Shown: positions 46,503 through 58,087, counted from the first letter of the stretch. The stretch: 64,000 nucleotides of DNA from Pseudomonas alkylphenolica (GCF_000746525.1 NZ_CP009048.1:5159501-5223500), one strand, 5' to 3'. The notes: generated from the sequence alone by a model not told the origin. Made by a program: numbers and translations.

Positions 46503-46629
46503 AACGCAATCTCACGTATTTGAGATTGCACAAGCGCCGACTACGGTGAGCCCCGGATGAAGCGGCCCTCGCAGCGCAGGGTTGTGCAGATCTACGAGAA
46601 AAGACAGGTACGGCGCAAAACCGGGTAGC

Positions 46630-46651
46630 GACCCGGGCACAGGCCCGGGTC
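46630..46651 (-). terminator. Hairpin between livK and livH
   Basis: GACCCGGGC / GCCCGGGTC arms of 9 bp around a 4-base loop, with no T-run. It lies 11 bp after the livK stop and may protect or partly attenuate, so that more binding protein than permease is made. Confidence 0.6.
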
Positions 46652-46662
46652 GGATACCGTTG

Positions 46663-47799
46663 TTATTTTTGTTTTTCCAGTTGGTGGTACTTGCCGTCCT
46701 TGTCCCACTGGTAGACCACGTAGTCAGAGACTTTCAGGTCGCCCTTGTCGTCCCAGGTCTTCTCACCCATCACGGTTTTCACCGGATTGGCCTTGAGCCA
46801 CTTGGCAGCGTCCTCGCCCTTGTTCGACTTGGCGCCGTTGAAGCCTGCGGCCAGGGCCTGCAGCGATGCATAGGCGTACAGGGTGTAGCCCTCAGGTTCA
46901 TAGCCGGTCTTGCGGAAGGCATCCACTACCGCCTTGCTGTCAGGCAGCAGGCGTGGGTCGGCGCCGAAAGTCATGTACACGCCATCGACGTACTGTGCGC
47001 CACCGGCGGTGGTGACCAGCTCGTCAGTGACGATGCCGTCATCGGACATGAATTTGACGTCCTTCAGACCCGCCTCACGCAGTTGACGGACCAATGGACC
47101 TGCTTCTGGATGCAGCCCACCGAAGTAGACGACGTCGGCACCCGCTCCGCGGATCTTGGTGACCACGGCGCTGAAGTCCTTCTCGCCACGGGTCAGACCT
47201 TCATACAGCACCGGGGTTACGCCACGTTTGGCCAGCTGGGCTTTGGTTGCATCCGCCAGGCCCTGACCGTAGGTGTCCTTGTCGTGCAGCACCACGACTT
47301 TCTTGCCCTTGAGCACGTCGACGATGTAGTCGCCGGCGACGATGCCTTGCTGGTCGTCACGCCCGCACATACGGAACATGGCGCTCAGGCCGCGCTCGGT
47401 AACCTTTGGGTTGGTCGAGCCCGGGGTGATGGAGATCACCCCGGCTTCGTCATACACCTCGGAAGCGGGGATGGTATTGGACGAGCAGAAGTGCCCGACC
47501 ACACCGGCGACCTTGTCCTGGTCGACCAGACGGTTGGCAACGGCTACGGCCTGTTTCGGCTCACAGGCATCGTCACCTGCTACCAGAACGATCTTCTCGC
47601 CGTTGACACCGCCCGCGGCGTTGATGGCATCTGCCGCCGCCTGTGCACCTTTCATGTACTGCTCGCCAAACGCTGCGCTGGGACCGGTCATCGGCCCTGC
47701 TACGCCGATCTTGATGTCGGCCTGAACATACGAAGAAACACCCAGCGCCGTAGCTACGGCAAGGGCCAGAAAGCCTTTCTTGTAAAACGTCTGCGACAT
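46663..47799 (-). CDS. livK: Branched-chain amino acid binding protein LivK/BraC
   Basis: A 378-residue periplasmic protein: signal peptide to about residue 28 (TALGVSSYVQA before DIKIGVAGPMTGP), the family's KIVLVAGDDACEPKQAVAVANR near residue 75 and a YAYASLQALA C-terminal helix. ATG at 47799 follows AAGGAGC; a longer in-frame ORF (to 48078) runs back through the promoter and is rejected. It binds Leu/Ile/Val and, in P. aeruginosa, Ala and Thr. Confidence 0.95.
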   Translation of the reverse strand: MSQTFYKKGFLALAVATALGVSSYVQADIKIGVAGPMTGPSAAFGEQYMKGAQAAADAINAAGGVNGEKIVLVAGDDACEPKQAVAVANRLVDQDKVAGVVGHFCSSNTIPASEVYDEAGVISITPGSTNPKVTERGLSAMFRMCGRDDQQGIVAGDYIVDVLKGKKVVVLHDKDTYGQGLADATKAQLAKRGVTPVLYEGLTRGEKDFSAVVTKIRGAGADVVYFGGLHPEAGPLVRQLREAGLKDVKFMSDDGIVTDELVTTAGGAQYVDGVYMTFGADPRLLPDSKAVVDAFRKTGYEPEGYTLYAYASLQALAAGFNGAKSNKGEDAAKWLKANPVKTVMGEKTWDDKGDLKVSDYVVYQWDKDGKYHQLEKQK

Positions 47800-47857
47800 G
47801 AGGTGGTGCTCCTTGGAGTTTTTTTGGTTGGCACTACAACTTTCAGCAATTGCTCTG

Positions 47858-47873
47858 AGCAAGGGCCGTGCCA
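47858..47873 (-). promoter_or_regulatory. Sigma-54 promoter of the liv operon
   Basis: Read leftward: TGGCACGGCCCTTGCT, an exact match to TGGCACG-N4-TTGCW. The predicted transcript starts about 48 bp before the livK ATG. Confidence 0.85.
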
Positions 47874-48269
47874 TTGGATTTTTATTCTGGAAAAACGCGT
47901 GAAGAAGTTCCCGGGGTCTGGGCCGCGTCCTTTTTTTACTGGCTGTGCAACCGTCTGCGGCAAGCCAAGCGCCACCGCACCAGGAGAAAAAGAGCAACCA
48001 CCAAGTGCCATCATTGCAACCCCGGCAAGTGTTTACGTGCAACCAGCCTGTAACAGGATGCGTAACCGAACTGCACATCCTTGGTGCGCGACTGCTACAG
48101 CGGGCACCACTACAGGCTAGCCGCTGACCCGGGAAAGCGCTGCTACCTGTAGGCTGCTACCGATGTACCCGAGGCGTGCCTGCCCACCTGCGGAAAAAGG
48201 CTGGCACAATGGCGAGGTCTGTGCGTCGTTGCTGGCAGTTGATGGCGCGCGCCCCTTACGGAGCCCCTT
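47874..48269. other. Intergenic region between livK and pncB
   Basis: About 400 bp without a supported gene. It would hold activator sites for the sigma-54 promoter of livK and the pncB promoter. I did not recognise a clear enhancer motif or a -35/-10 for pncB; GGAG precedes the pncB ATG. Confidence 0.45.
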
Positions 48270-49472
48270 ATGAGCGAGAGCGCCTTCGCCGATCGCATCG
48301 TGCAGAACCTGCTCGACACGGATTTCTACAAGCTGAGCATGATGCAGGCCGTGCTGCACAACTATCCCAACGTCGACGTCGAATGGGAGTTTCGCTGCCG
48401 CAATGGCGAAGATCTGCGCCCCTATCTGGCGCAGATACGCGAACAGATCGACAAGCTGTGCGAACTGAGTCTGGCCAATGGCCAATTGGGTTTTCTTGAA
48501 CAGATCAGCTTCATAAAGCCGGACTTCCTGCGTTTTCTCGGCCTGTTTCGCTTCAATTTGCGCTACCTGCAATTGGGCATCGAAAACGATGAGCTGTACC
48601 TGCGTCTGCGTGGCCCGTGGCTGCACGTGATCCTCTTCGAGGTGCCGCTGCTGGCGATCATCAGCGAAGTGCGCAACCGCCAGCGCTATCCCCAGGTCAA
48701 ACTCAGCGAAGCGCGCGACCAGCTCTACCGCAAGTTCGACTGGCTCAAGGCCCACGCCAGCAGCGATGAGCTGGCTGAATTGCAGGTGGCCGACTTCGGC
48801 ACCCGCCGGCGCTTCTCCTACAAGGTCCAGGAAGAAGTCGTAAGGGTACTCAAGGAGGATTTCCCCGCGCGCTTCGTCGGCACCAGCAACGTGCACCTGG
48901 CACGAAAGCTGGATATCAAGCCCTTGGGGACCATGGCCCACGAGTGGATCATGGCCCACCAGCAGCTGGGACCACGTTTGATCGACAGCCAGATCGCCGC
49001 CCTCGACTGCTGGGTCCGCGAGTACCGCGGCCTGCTCGGCATCGCCTTGACCGACTGCATCACCATGGATGCCTTCCTCGGCGATTTCGACCTGTTCTTC
49101 GCCAAGCTGTTCGACGGCCTGCGCCATGACTCGGGCGACCCGGTGCGCTGGGCGGAAAAGGCCATCGCCCACTACCGCAAGCTCGGCATCGACCCGATGA
49201 CCAAGACCCTGGTGTTCTCCGATGGCCTGAACCTGACCAAGTCGCTGGAGATCTTCCGTGCCCTGCGCGGGCGGATCAACGTCAGCTTCGGCATTGGCAC
49301 CAACCTGACCTGTGACATTCCCGGGGTGGCGCCGATGAACATCGTGCTTAAAATGACCGACTGCAACGGCCAGCCTGTCGCCAAGATTTCCGACGAGGCA
49401 GCCAAGACCCAATGCCGCGACGAAAACTTCGTCGCCTACCTGCGCCACGTCTTCAAAGTGCCCAAGGAGTAA
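48270..49472 (+). CDS. pncB: Nicotinate phosphoribosyltransferase
   Basis: A 400-residue NAD-salvage enzyme that makes nicotinate mononucleotide from nicotinate and PRPP. Family marks: the opening [30 protein letters not shown] near residue 130, [12 protein letters not shown] (catalytic His, about residue 225) and [10 protein letters not shown] near 290. It is followed 3 bp later by nadE, so the two steps of NAD salvage are one operon. Confidence 0.95.
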   Translation: MSESAFADRIVQNLLDTDFYKLSMMQAVLHNYPNVDVEWEFRCRNGEDLRPYLAQIREQIDKLCELSLANGQLGFLEQISFIKPDFLRFLGLFRFNLRYLQLGIENDELYLRLRGPWLHVILFEVPLLAIISEVRNRQRYPQVKLSEARDQLYRKFDWLKAHASSDELAELQVADFGTRRRFSYKVQEEVVRVLKEDFPARFVGTSNVHLARKLDIKPLGTMAHEWIMAHQQLGPRLIDSQIAALDCWVREYRGLLGIALTDCITMDAFLGDFDLFFAKLFDGLRHDSGDPVRWAEKAIAHYRKLGIDPMTKTLVFSDGLNLTKSLEIFRALRGRINVSFGIGTNLTCDIPGVAPMNIVLKMTDCNGQPVAKISDEAAKTQCRDENFVAYLRHVFKVPKE

Positions 49473-49475
49473 TTC

Positions 49476-50303
49476 ATGCAAGCTGTCCAGCGAGAGATTG
49501 CGCAAGCGCTCAAGGTCCAGCCGCCGTTTGCCGACCGCGCCGCGCTCGATGCCGAAGTGACCCGGCGCGTGGCATTCATCAAGCAGTGCCTGAACAATGC
49601 CCGCCTGAAAACCCTGGTGCTGGGTATCAGTGGCGGTGTCGATTCGCTGACCGCTGCCCTGCTGGCGCAACGGGCGATCAATGAGTTGCGTAGCGAGACC
49701 GGTGATGAGCAGTACCGCTTCATCGCCGTGCGCCTGCCCTACCACGTCCAACAGGATGAGCATGACGCTCAGGCTTGTCTGGAAGTGATCAAGCCGGATG
49801 AACTGCACACGGTAAACATTGCCCCGGCCGTACAGGCGCTGACCAAAGAGGTGCAAGCGCTCGAGAACGGTCAGCCAGCGATGGTCGATTTCGTCGTCGG
49901 CAATACCAAGGCACGCATGCGCATGGTCGCCCAATACACCATCGCCGGCGCCCGCCAGGGCCTGGTGATCGGCACCGACCACGCCGCCGAAGCGGTGATG
50001 GGCTTCTTTACCAAGTTCGGGGATGGTTCCTGCGACCTGGCGCCCCTGAGCGGACTGGTGAAGAACCAGGTACGGGCAATCGCGCGCAGCTTTGGCGCCC
50101 CGGAATCACTGGTGGAGAAAGTACCGACCGCGGACCTGGAAGACCTGGCCCCAGGCAAGCCGGACGAGGCGTCGCATGGCGTGACCTATGCGCAGATCGA
50201 TGCCTTCCTGCATGGCGAGCCGGTGAGCCAGGAAGCGTTCGACATCATCAGTGGCACCTACCGCAAGACCCAGCACAAGCGCGAGATGCCGTTCGCGCCC
50301 TGA
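49476..50303 (+). CDS. nadE: NH3-dependent NAD+ synthetase
   Basis: A 275-residue enzyme that amidates nicotinate adenine dinucleotide, with the ATP-pyrophosphatase loop [13 protein letters not shown] (about residue 50) and [19 protein letters not shown]. There is no N-terminal glutaminase domain, so ammonia is the likely nitrogen source. Ribosome site AAGGAG lies within the end of pncB. Confidence 0.95.
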   Translation: MQAVQREIAQALKVQPPFADRAALDAEVTRRVAFIKQCLNNARLKTLVLGISGGVDSLTAALLAQRAINELRSETGDEQYRFIAVRLPYHVQQDEHDAQACLEVIKPDELHTVNIAPAVQALTKEVQALENGQPAMVDFVVGNTKARMRMVAQYTIAGARQGLVIGTDHAAEAVMGFFTKFGDGSCDLAPLSGLVKNQVRAIARSFGAPESLVEKVPTADLEDLAPGKPDEASHGVTYAQIDAFLHGEPVSQEAFDIISGTYRKTQHKREMPFAP

Positions 50304-50307
50304 AATG

Positions 50308-50365
50308 CATCGCGGGGCAAGCCCGCTCCCACACATTGTCTGTGGGAGCGGGCTTGCCCCGCGAT
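50308..50365. repeat. REP pair 11
   Basis: ATCGCGGGG ends outward, with a short 10-bp centre, between the convergent nadE and azurin genes. Confidence 0.93.
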
Positions 50366-50379
50366 TTACAGGCTACGCA

Positions 50380-50826
50380 TTACTTCAGAGTAACAGTGCC
50401 TTTCATCATCGAGATGTGGCCTGGGAACGAGCAGAAGAAACCGTACTTCTCGTTGGCATCCAGCTTGGATACATCGAAGGTCACCGAAGCGGTTTCCTTG
50501 GCGCCGATCACCTTGGTGTGAGCAATCACACGCGCATCGCCTTCCTTCAGGTAGTCCTTATCGATACCAGCGCTCAGACCGTCGGTCGCGATCGGCTGCA
50601 TGTCAGCTTCTTTGCTGATCACCAGGTTGTGGCCCATGACGTTCTTCGGCAAGGAACCGGAGTGAGTCAGTTCAACGGTGAAAGTCTTGCAGCTCTTGTC
50701 GATTTCGATGGCCTTGGTGTTGAAGGACATCTGGTCGGTGGAGTCGACGGTAACCTTGCACTCGGCGGCAAATACCTGAGTGCTGGCGAGGGTCAGCAAG
50801 GATACGGCTACAACTTTGGCAAACAT
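50380..50826 (-). CDS. azu: Azurin
   Basis: A 148-residue periplasmic blue-copper electron carrier: a 20-residue signal peptide ending FAAE, then the cupredoxin fold. Copper ligands are visible: the MGHN His, and Cys, His and Met in [14 protein letters not shown]. The structural disulfide Cys residues are in ECKV and KSCKTF. ATG at 50826 follows AAGGAGATTCACG; an in-frame start far upstream (50973) is rejected. An ANR-type box lies upstream. Confidence 0.95.
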   Translation of the reverse strand: MFAKVVAVSLLTLASTQVFAAECKVTVDSTDQMSFNTKAIEIDKSCKTFTVELTHSGSLPKNVMGHNLVISKEADMQPIATDGLSAGIDKDYLKEGDARVIAHTKVIGAKETASVTFDVSKLDANEKYGFFCSFPGHISMMKGTVTLK

Positions 50827-50889
50827 CGTGAATCTCCTTGGCAGGGTTTTGATCAGTTTGCAGACTGCCTGAATCCCTTCAGCCTTTCC

Positions 50890-50903
50890 CTGATATGCAT
50901 CAA
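50890..50903 (-). promoter_or_regulatory. ANR/FNR-type box upstream of azurin
   Basis: Read leftward: TTGATGCATATCAG, one base away from TTGAT-N4-ATCAA. Its centre is about 70 bp before the azurin ATG. Azurin is known to be ANR-regulated in P. aeruginosa. Confidence 0.7.
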
Positions 50904-51021
50904 GGGGCTGGCCAAGGGCCAGGCAGTAGAATTGTTCTATCGATTGTATACAGCCAATCAAAGTGCACATCATGCTCCATTAATGGACGATGAGACAACC
51001 TCTCATTCAGGAGCAAAAAAC

Positions 51022-51111
51022 ATGTTCTTTGGTAGCTTGATGAACAGCCTGCTGGCCGCCTACGCCTGTGGTGCCAGCGGCGCGACCTGCGAGTTTGCCC
51101 GACCGGAATAA
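51022..51111 (+). CDS. Putative 29-residue peptide
   Basis: A 30-codon ORF with an excellent ribosome site (CAGGAG, 8 bp to the ATG), in a region with no other gene. The product begins [17 protein letters not shown] and ends FARPE; it has a short hydrophobic segment and two cysteines (residues 16 and 23). The function is unknown, and it is too small for a family call. It is divergent from azurin and 90 bp before the LOG-family gene, so it might also be a leader peptide. Confidence 0.5.
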   Translation: MFFGSLMNSLLAAYACGASGATCEFARPE

Positions 51112-51200
51112 CGGGCAGCCAGCAGTTAATGCCACATTACCGACTTGGAAGCTACCGGCCAGCCGCTTACTCTGTGTCCGCTTGTAACCGGAGAGAAGCA

Positions 51201-51788
51201 ATGCCAGTACGTTCCGTTTGTGTGTTCTGTGGCGCCAGCACCGGCGTCAACCCAGCTTACCGCGAAGCCGCCATCGCCCTCGGCCAGGCCATCGCCCAGC
51301 GCGGCCTGACCCTGGTCTATGGCGGTGGTGCCGTCGGCCTGATGGGTATCGTTGCCGATGCGGCCATGGCCGCCGGTGGTGAAGTGATCGGTATCATCCC
51401 CCAGGCCCTGAAAGATGCCGAAGTCGGCCACAGCGGCCTGACCCGCCTGGAAGTCGTCGATGGCATGCACGCGCGCAAAGCACGCATGGCCGAGTTGAGC
51501 GATGCCTTCGTTGCCCTGCCCGGCGGCCTGGGTACTCTGGAGGAACTGTTCGAAGTCTGGACCTGGGGCCAGCTGGGATATCACGCCAAGCCGCTGGGGC
51601 TGCTCGACGTCAACGGTTTCTACAGCAAGCTGGGCAGCTTCCTCGACCACGTGGTGGAAGAAGGCTTCGTACGCCCACAGCATCGCGCCATGCTGCGATT
51701 GGCCGATAGCCCTGCCGAACTGCTGGATGCCATGGACAGTTACCAGGCACCGGTACTGCCCAAATGGGTCGACAAAAAACCTGACTGA
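51201..51788 (+). CDS. LOG-family protein (cytokinin-type nucleotide phosphoribohydrolase)
   Basis: A 195-residue Rossmann-like protein with VCVFCGAS near the start, GGGAVGLMG and the LOG signature [16 protein letters not shown] (about residue 105). Such enzymes hydrolyse nucleoside 5'-monophosphates to free base and ribose 5-phosphate. ATG at 51201 follows GGAGAGAAGC; an in-frame start at 51129 would add 24 unlikely residues. Confidence 0.9.
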   Translation: MPVRSVCVFCGASTGVNPAYREAAIALGQAIAQRGLTLVYGGGAVGLMGIVADAAMAAGGEVIGIIPQALKDAEVGHSGLTRLEVVDGMHARKARMAELSDAFVALPGGLGTLEELFEVWTWGQLGYHAKPLGLLDVNGFYSKLGSFLDHVVEEGFVRPQHRAMLRLADSPAELLDAMDSYQAPVLPKWVDKKPD

Positions 51789-51803
51789 GTGGGAGAAATT
51801 GCC

Positions 51804-51897
51804 TGTGGGAGCGGGCTTGCCCCGCGAATTGGCCTGTCCAGGCTACATACTTTGTAATGCCTGGACCGACTTCTTCGCGGGGCAAGCCCGCTCCTAC
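51804..51897. repeat. REP pair 12
   Basis: Outward GTGGGAG/GTAGGAG ends, with a longer centre that has its own stem (CCAGGC ... GCCTGG). It lies between the convergent LOG and ygiQ genes. Confidence 0.9.
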
Positions 51898-51906
51898 CCG
51901 GTCAGA

Positions 51907-54210
<2,304 letters not shown>

Positions 54211-54275
54211 GTCAGTGACCGGTAGCTAATCGATGAAAAATCGCGGGCGCGGAATATAGCACAAAAATTGACCAA

Positions 54276-54296
54276 TTCCGACGTTAAAGGTCGGAA
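54276..54296 (-). terminator. Possible dnaB terminator
   Basis: TTCCGAC / GTCGGAA stem with a 7-base loop, about 15 bp after the dnaB stop; read leftward an AATTTTTG tract follows nine bases on. Confidence 0.55.
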
Positions 54297-54310
54297 TAGG
54301 TCATTTAGCC

Positions 54311-55708
54311 TTATTCGTCGTCGTCGAAGTTGTAACTACCCGGCGCCAGGTTTTCGAAGCGCGTGTACTTACCGATGAAGGCCAGGCGGATAAAGCCGAT
54401 CGGGCCGTTCCGCTGTTTGCCGATAATGATTTCGGCGATGCCTTTGTGCTCGGTTTCCGGGTGATAGACCTCGTCGCGGTAAACGAACATGATCACGTCG
54501 GCGTCCTGCTCGATCGCACCCGATTCACGCAAGTCGGAGTTCACCGGGCGCTTGTTCGGCCGCTGCTCGAGGGAACGGTTGAGCTGCGACAGGGCCACCA
54601 CCGGGCAGTTGAACTCTTTGGCCAGGGCCTTGAGCGAGCGGGAGATCTCGGAAATCTCGTTGGTGCGGTTGTCACCGCTGGAGCCCGGGATCTGCATCAG
54701 CTGCAGGTAGTCGATCATGATCAGGCCGACTTCGCCGTGCTCACGTACCAGGCGACGGGTACGCGCGCGCATTTCCGACGGGCTGATGCCGGCGGTATCG
54801 TCGATGAACAGCTTGCGGTCGTTGAGCAGGTTGACCGCCGAGGTCAGGCGCGGCCAGTCGTCGTCTTCGAGCTGACCGGAGCGCACCTTGGTCTGGTCGA
54901 TACGGCCCAGGGACGAGAGCATACGCATGATCAACGATTCACCTGGCATCTCCAGGGAGTACACCAGTACCGCCTTGTCGCTGCGCAACACGGCGTTCTC
55001 CACCAGGTTCATGGCGAAGGTAGTCTTACCCATGGATGGACGGCCGGCGACGATGATCAGGTCGGCCGGCTGCAGGCCACTGGTCTTCTCGTCGAGGTCG
55101 GTGTAGCCGGTGGACAGGCCGGTGATCGCGCTGTCGGTATTGAACAGCGTGTCGATACGGTCGATGGCCTTGGTCAGCAGGTCGTTGACGCCCACCGGGC
55201 CGCCGGTTTTCGGCCGTGCTTCGGCGATCTGGAAGATCTGCCGTTCGGCTTCATCGAGAATCTCGGCGGCGTTACGTCCCTGGGGGTTGAAGGCACTGTC
55301 GGCGATCTCGTTGCTGATGCTGATCAGCTGCCGCAGGGTCGCCCGCTCGCGGATGATCGCCGCATAGGCCTTGATGTTGGCCACCGACGGGGTGTTCTTG
55401 GCCAGTTCGCCCAAGTAACCCAGACCGCCGATTTGCGAGCTCAGACCTTCCTTGTCCAGCTGCTCGTGCAGGGTCACCACGTCGAACGGGGCGTTCTGGT
55501 CGGCGAGCTTGTGGATGGCACGGAAGATCAGACGGTGGTCATGCCGGTAGAAATCGCCGTCGGAGACTTGATCGAGCACTCGCTCCCAGGCGTTGTTGTC
55601 CAGCATCAGGCCACCGAGCACGGCCTGTTCGGCCTCGATGGAATGCGGCGGCACCTTCAGGGCAGAGGTTTGCAGATCATATTGCTCGGGGGCGGTTATC
55701 TCGTTCAT
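54311..55708 (-). CDS. dnaB: Replicative DNA helicase DnaB
   Basis: A 465-residue hexameric helicase: an N-terminal primase-binding domain (PPHSIEAEQAVLGGLMLDN), then a RecA-type domain with Walker A GRPSMGKT (about residue 230), Walker B LIMIDYLQLM and the arginine finger region KRPVNSDLRESG. The ATG at 55708 gives the usual MNEI start; a GTG six bases upstream is in frame. It is the last gene of the rpsF-rpsR-DUF2232-rplI block. Confidence 0.95.
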   Translation of the reverse strand: MNEITAPEQYDLQTSALKVPPHSIEAEQAVLGGLMLDNNAWERVLDQVSDGDFYRHDHRLIFRAIHKLADQNAPFDVVTLHEQLDKEGLSSQIGGLGYLGELAKNTPSVANIKAYAAIIRERATLRQLISISNEIADSAFNPQGRNAAEILDEAERQIFQIAEARPKTGGPVGVNDLLTKAIDRIDTLFNTDSAITGLSTGYTDLDEKTSGLQPADLIIVAGRPSMGKTTFAMNLVENAVLRSDKAVLVYSLEMPGESLIMRMLSSLGRIDQTKVRSGQLEDDDWPRLTSAVNLLNDRKLFIDDTAGISPSEMRARTRRLVREHGEVGLIMIDYLQLMQIPGSSGDNRTNEISEISRSLKALAKEFNCPVVALSQLNRSLEQRPNKRPVNSDLRESGAIEQDADVIMFVYRDEVYHPETEHKGIAEIIIGKQRNGPIGFIRLAFIGKYTRFENLAPGSYNFDDDE

Positions 55709-55743
55709 GGCCACGCAGGAATCAGGGTGATGAAAAAGACAAA

Positions 55744-55773
55744 GGGCACGACCTGCAAAGCAGGATCGTGCCC
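55744..55773 (-). terminator. Terminator-like hairpin between rplI and dnaB (distal)
   Basis: GGGCACGA...CCTGC/GCAGG...TCGTGCCC stem, followed leftward by a T-rich TTTGTCTTTTTC, 46 bp after the rplI stop. It likely ends ribosomal-operon transcription or reduces dnaB read-through. Confidence 0.7.
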
Positions 55774-55782
55774 GATGTTAAC

Positions 55783-55807
55783 CGGCTGGCACTCAGGGTG
55801 CCAGCCG
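55783..55807 (-). repeat. Stem-loop between rplI and dnaB (proximal)
   Basis: CGGCTGGCAC / GTGCCAGCCG arms of 10 bp with a 5-base loop, 12 bp after the rplI stop; no T-run directly follows. Confidence 0.6.
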
Positions 55808-55818
55808 ATTGGTCCAGC

Positions 55819-56265
55819 TTAGGCTGCGACAACAACCACGCGAACGGTGGCTTCAACGTCGCTGTGCAGGTGCACGGCAACGTCGTATTCGCCGACGTTA
55901 CGGATGGTGCCGTTCGGCAGACGAACTTCAGCTTTGGCCACTTCAACGCCAGAGGCGGTCAGGGCGTCAGCGATGTCGTGGGTGCCGATCGAACCGAACA
56001 GCTTGCCTTCGTCACCGGCGGTGGCAGTGATGGTCACTTCCAGCTCAGCCAGTTGGGCAGCGCGAGTTTCAGCCGAAGCTTTTTTCTCTGCAGCGATTTT
56101 TTCCAGCTCAGCACGACGCTCTTCGAACGCAGCCAGGTTGGCAGCGGTAGCAGCGGTGGCTTTGCCGAATGGCAGCAGGAAGTTACGACCGTAACCGGCC
56201 TTAACATTTACCTTGTCGCCCAGGTTGCCCAGGTTGGCGACTTTTTCCAGCAGGATCAGTTCCAT
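55819..56265 (-). CDS. rplI: 50S ribosomal protein L9
   Basis: A 148-residue ribosomal protein: the N-terminal [30 protein letters not shown] domain, a long Ala/Lys/Glu-rich connecting helix, and a C-terminal RNA-binding domain from about residue 80. Ribosome site AGAGG. Length and sequence are normal. Confidence 0.97.
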   Translation of the reverse strand: MELILLEKVANLGNLGDKVNVKAGYGRNFLLPFGKATAATAANLAAFEERRAELEKIAAEKKASAETRAAQLAELEVTITATAGDEGKLFGSIGTHDIADALTASGVEVAKAEVRLPNGTIRNVGEYDVAVHLHSDVEATVRVVVVAA

Positions 56266-56286
56266 TTGGTAATAACCTCTTAACTT

Positions 56287-57186
56287 TTAACCTTCACCGT
56301 TCGCGGAATCGTTATCGGCACCTTTCGGGGGTACCTTGCGACCGCGAAAATCAATCAGGCTGTCGACAATGGCCAAAACCACGAGCAACGGATAAGTCAG
56401 CTGCATGAACAGCAGCAGTGTCACGTACATCCCGACCAACCAGAACTTGCCCAGTCGGCCCTGTGCCACCAGCCCATGCATCAGGGCGAGCCCTGCAAAC
56501 ATCAGCGGTACGCTGCACAGGGGCGTCAACATCGCCAGTTCAGGACCGAAATTCGGTCCCACCAGCATGAGCACCACCAGTACCAACGTCGGCACCAGGG
56601 GAAGCCTGACCGCTTGAAACTCGCGACCAAAACCTCCCGGGTTATACAACACTGCCTGCCAGTAACGACCCAACATCAGGGCCAGCACACTGACGGCTTG
56701 CAACAATGCCGCTATGAGGCCGTTGAGCACCGGTGCGATCAGGCTGCCCAGGCGGGCCCGCTCCTCTACCGACAACTGCTGGTAGAGACCGTCGAGCATC
56801 TGCGGCAGGGCTTTTTCAAGCGCTCCAGCCAGAGCTTCGATCGGTTCGCGGAACACCGAACCCAGGACCACGCCATACACCAGGCCCATGGCGATGCTGA
56901 ACAACAGCACCCGGTTCCAGGATTGACCGGCGCGCAACAGCGCAGCCAGCCCCAGCGTCCCCAGCAACACCATCAAGGTGCGCGGCTCGCCGAAGAACCA
57001 CCAGGCCAACGCCGGCAATAATGCCCAGGCGAGGACTCCGGAGGCGTCCTTGAAACCGCGCCGCAGGAACACCAGGCTCCCGGCGGCGGCACTCAACCAG
57101 AACAACAGCGGCAACGCCGCACAACCCACCACCACCAGGGTGGCTTGCACGCGACCGCGCATGATGAAATCAGCTAAGGCGCGCAT
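56287..57186 (-). CDS. DUF2232 (YybS-like) membrane protein
   Basis: A 299-residue membrane protein with about eight helices. It starts MRALADFIMRGRVQATLVVVG, and the conserved block YNPGGFGREFQAVRLP (about residue 185) is the usual DUF2232 signature. Its place between rpsR and rplI is conserved in pseudomonads. The function is unknown. A short charged tail follows the last helix. Confidence 0.9.
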   Translation of the reverse strand: MRALADFIMRGRVQATLVVVGCAALPLLFWLSAAAGSLVFLRRGFKDASGVLAWALLPALAWWFFGEPRTLMVLLGTLGLAALLRAGQSWNRVLLFSIAMGLVYGVVLGSVFREPIEALAGALEKALPQMLDGLYQQLSVEERARLGSLIAPVLNGLIAALLQAVSVLALMLGRYWQAVLYNPGGFGREFQAVRLPLVPTLVLVVLMLVGPNFGPELAMLTPLCSVPLMFAGLALMHGLVAQGRLGKFWLVGMYVTLLLFMQLTYPLLVVLAIVDSLIDFRGRKVPPKGADNDSANGEG

Positions 57187-57222
57187 GCATTTTATCCTTT
57201 GCTACTTGTCGACGACCCGGTC

Positions 57223-57453
57223 TCAGCGGCCGTGGCTGTCGGTGTAGGGCAGCAGGGCCAGGAAGCGGGCGCGCTTGATAGCGGTAGCCAGCTGACGCTG
57301 ATAACGAGCTTTGGTACCGGTGATACGGCTTGGAACGATCTTGCCGGTTTCGGATACGTAAGCTTTCAGGGTGTTGAGATCTTTGTAATCGATCTCTTTC
57401 ACGTCTTCAGCAGTGAAGCGGCAGAATTTACGACGACGGAAGAAACGTGCCAT
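57223..57453 (-). CDS. rpsR: 30S ribosomal protein S18
   Basis: A 76-residue basic protein: [13 protein letters not shown] at the start, [26 protein letters not shown] in the middle, as in all S18. It follows rpsF by 28 bp and has a GAGG ribosome site. The S6-S18 pair binds 16S rRNA as a heterodimer. Confidence 0.97.
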   Translation of the reverse strand: MARFFRRRKFCRFTAEDVKEIDYKDLNTLKAYVSETGKIVPSRITGTKARYQRQLATAIKRARFLALLPYTDSHGR

Positions 57454-57481
57454 GTAATAGGCTCCTCAAAAGGTCCGTGGA

Positions 57482-57907
57482 TTACTCGTCAGCGTTATCG
57501 CTGTTGTCGCTGTCATTGCTGTCGTCGCCATCGGCGCTGTCAGCATGCTCAGGACGGTCGCGACGCTCACGGCGCTCACTGCGGTTTTCTTCAGCCTTGA
57601 GCATCTCGGACTGGCCGGTGACGGCTTCGTCGCGACGGATGACCAGGTTACGGATCACGGCATCGTTGTAGCGGAAGTTGTCTTCCAGTTCGGCCAGGGC
57701 CTTGCCGGTGCACTCAACGTTCAGCATCACGTAGTGAGCCTTGTGAACATTGTTGATTGCGTAGGCCAGTTGACGACGGCCCCAGTCTTCCAGACGGTGG
57801 ATCTTGCCGCCGTCTTCTTCGATCAGCTTGGTGTAACGCTCAACCATGCCGCCGACTTGCTCGCTCTGGTCAGGGTGGACCAGAAAGATGATTTCGTAAT
57901 GACGCAT
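57482..57907 (-). CDS. rpsF: 30S ribosomal protein S6
   Basis: A 141-residue protein: [18 protein letters not shown] and the [20 protein letters not shown] block are typical of S6. The C-terminal tail is long and acidic (Asp/Ser-rich, from about residue 115); such tails receive Glu residues from RimK in enterobacteria and pseudomonads. AAGGAG precedes the ATG. It heads the ribosomal gene block. Confidence 0.97.
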   Translation of the reverse strand: MRHYEIIFLVHPDQSEQVGGMVERYTKLIEEDGGKIHRLEDWGRRQLAYAINNVHKAHYVMLNVECTGKALAELEDNFRYNDAVIRNLVIRRDEAVTGQSEMLKAEENRSERRERRDRPEHADSADGDDSNDSDNSDNADE

Positions 57908-57928
57908 GAATGCTCCTTACGGGTTGTA

Positions 57929-57951
57929 GTCTGCCACCAGAGTGGTCAGAC
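57929..57951 (-). promoter_or_regulatory. Hairpin in the rpsF leader, possible S6:S18 autoregulatory element
   Basis: Read leftward, GTCTG-A-CCAC / GTGG-CAGAC forms a stem with one bulge, about 20 bp before the ATG. rpsF leaders in many bacteria bind the S6:S18 complex; the diagnostic CCG contacts could not be placed with certainty (a CCCG follows the stem). Confidence 0.4.
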
Positions 57952-58025
57952 AAGGAGTGAATGACACTGTATGTCTTGCCTTGGGTGAAGGCGTGTGAAC
58001 GCCTGCCAACATGGCAAGGGGCGCA

Positions 58026-58054
58026 ATTGTAGAGAAGCGCCGGGGGACAAGCAA
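58026..58054 (-). promoter_or_regulatory. Sigma-70 promoter of the rpsF block
   Basis: Read leftward: TTGCTT, 17 bp, TACAAT. The predicted leader is about 110 bases long and includes the hairpin at 57929-57951. Confidence 0.7.
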
Positions 58055-58087
58055 GGTCATTGGTGAATTATTGAGCAGCTATGAAAG

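Noticed and set aside
47800..48078. N-terminal extension of LivK
   Set aside because: It reads through the sigma-54 promoter; the start at 47799 has a ribosome site and signal peptide.
48117..49982. A 621-codon ORF opposite pncB-nadE
   Set aside because: Antisense shadow of two strongly supported enzymes.
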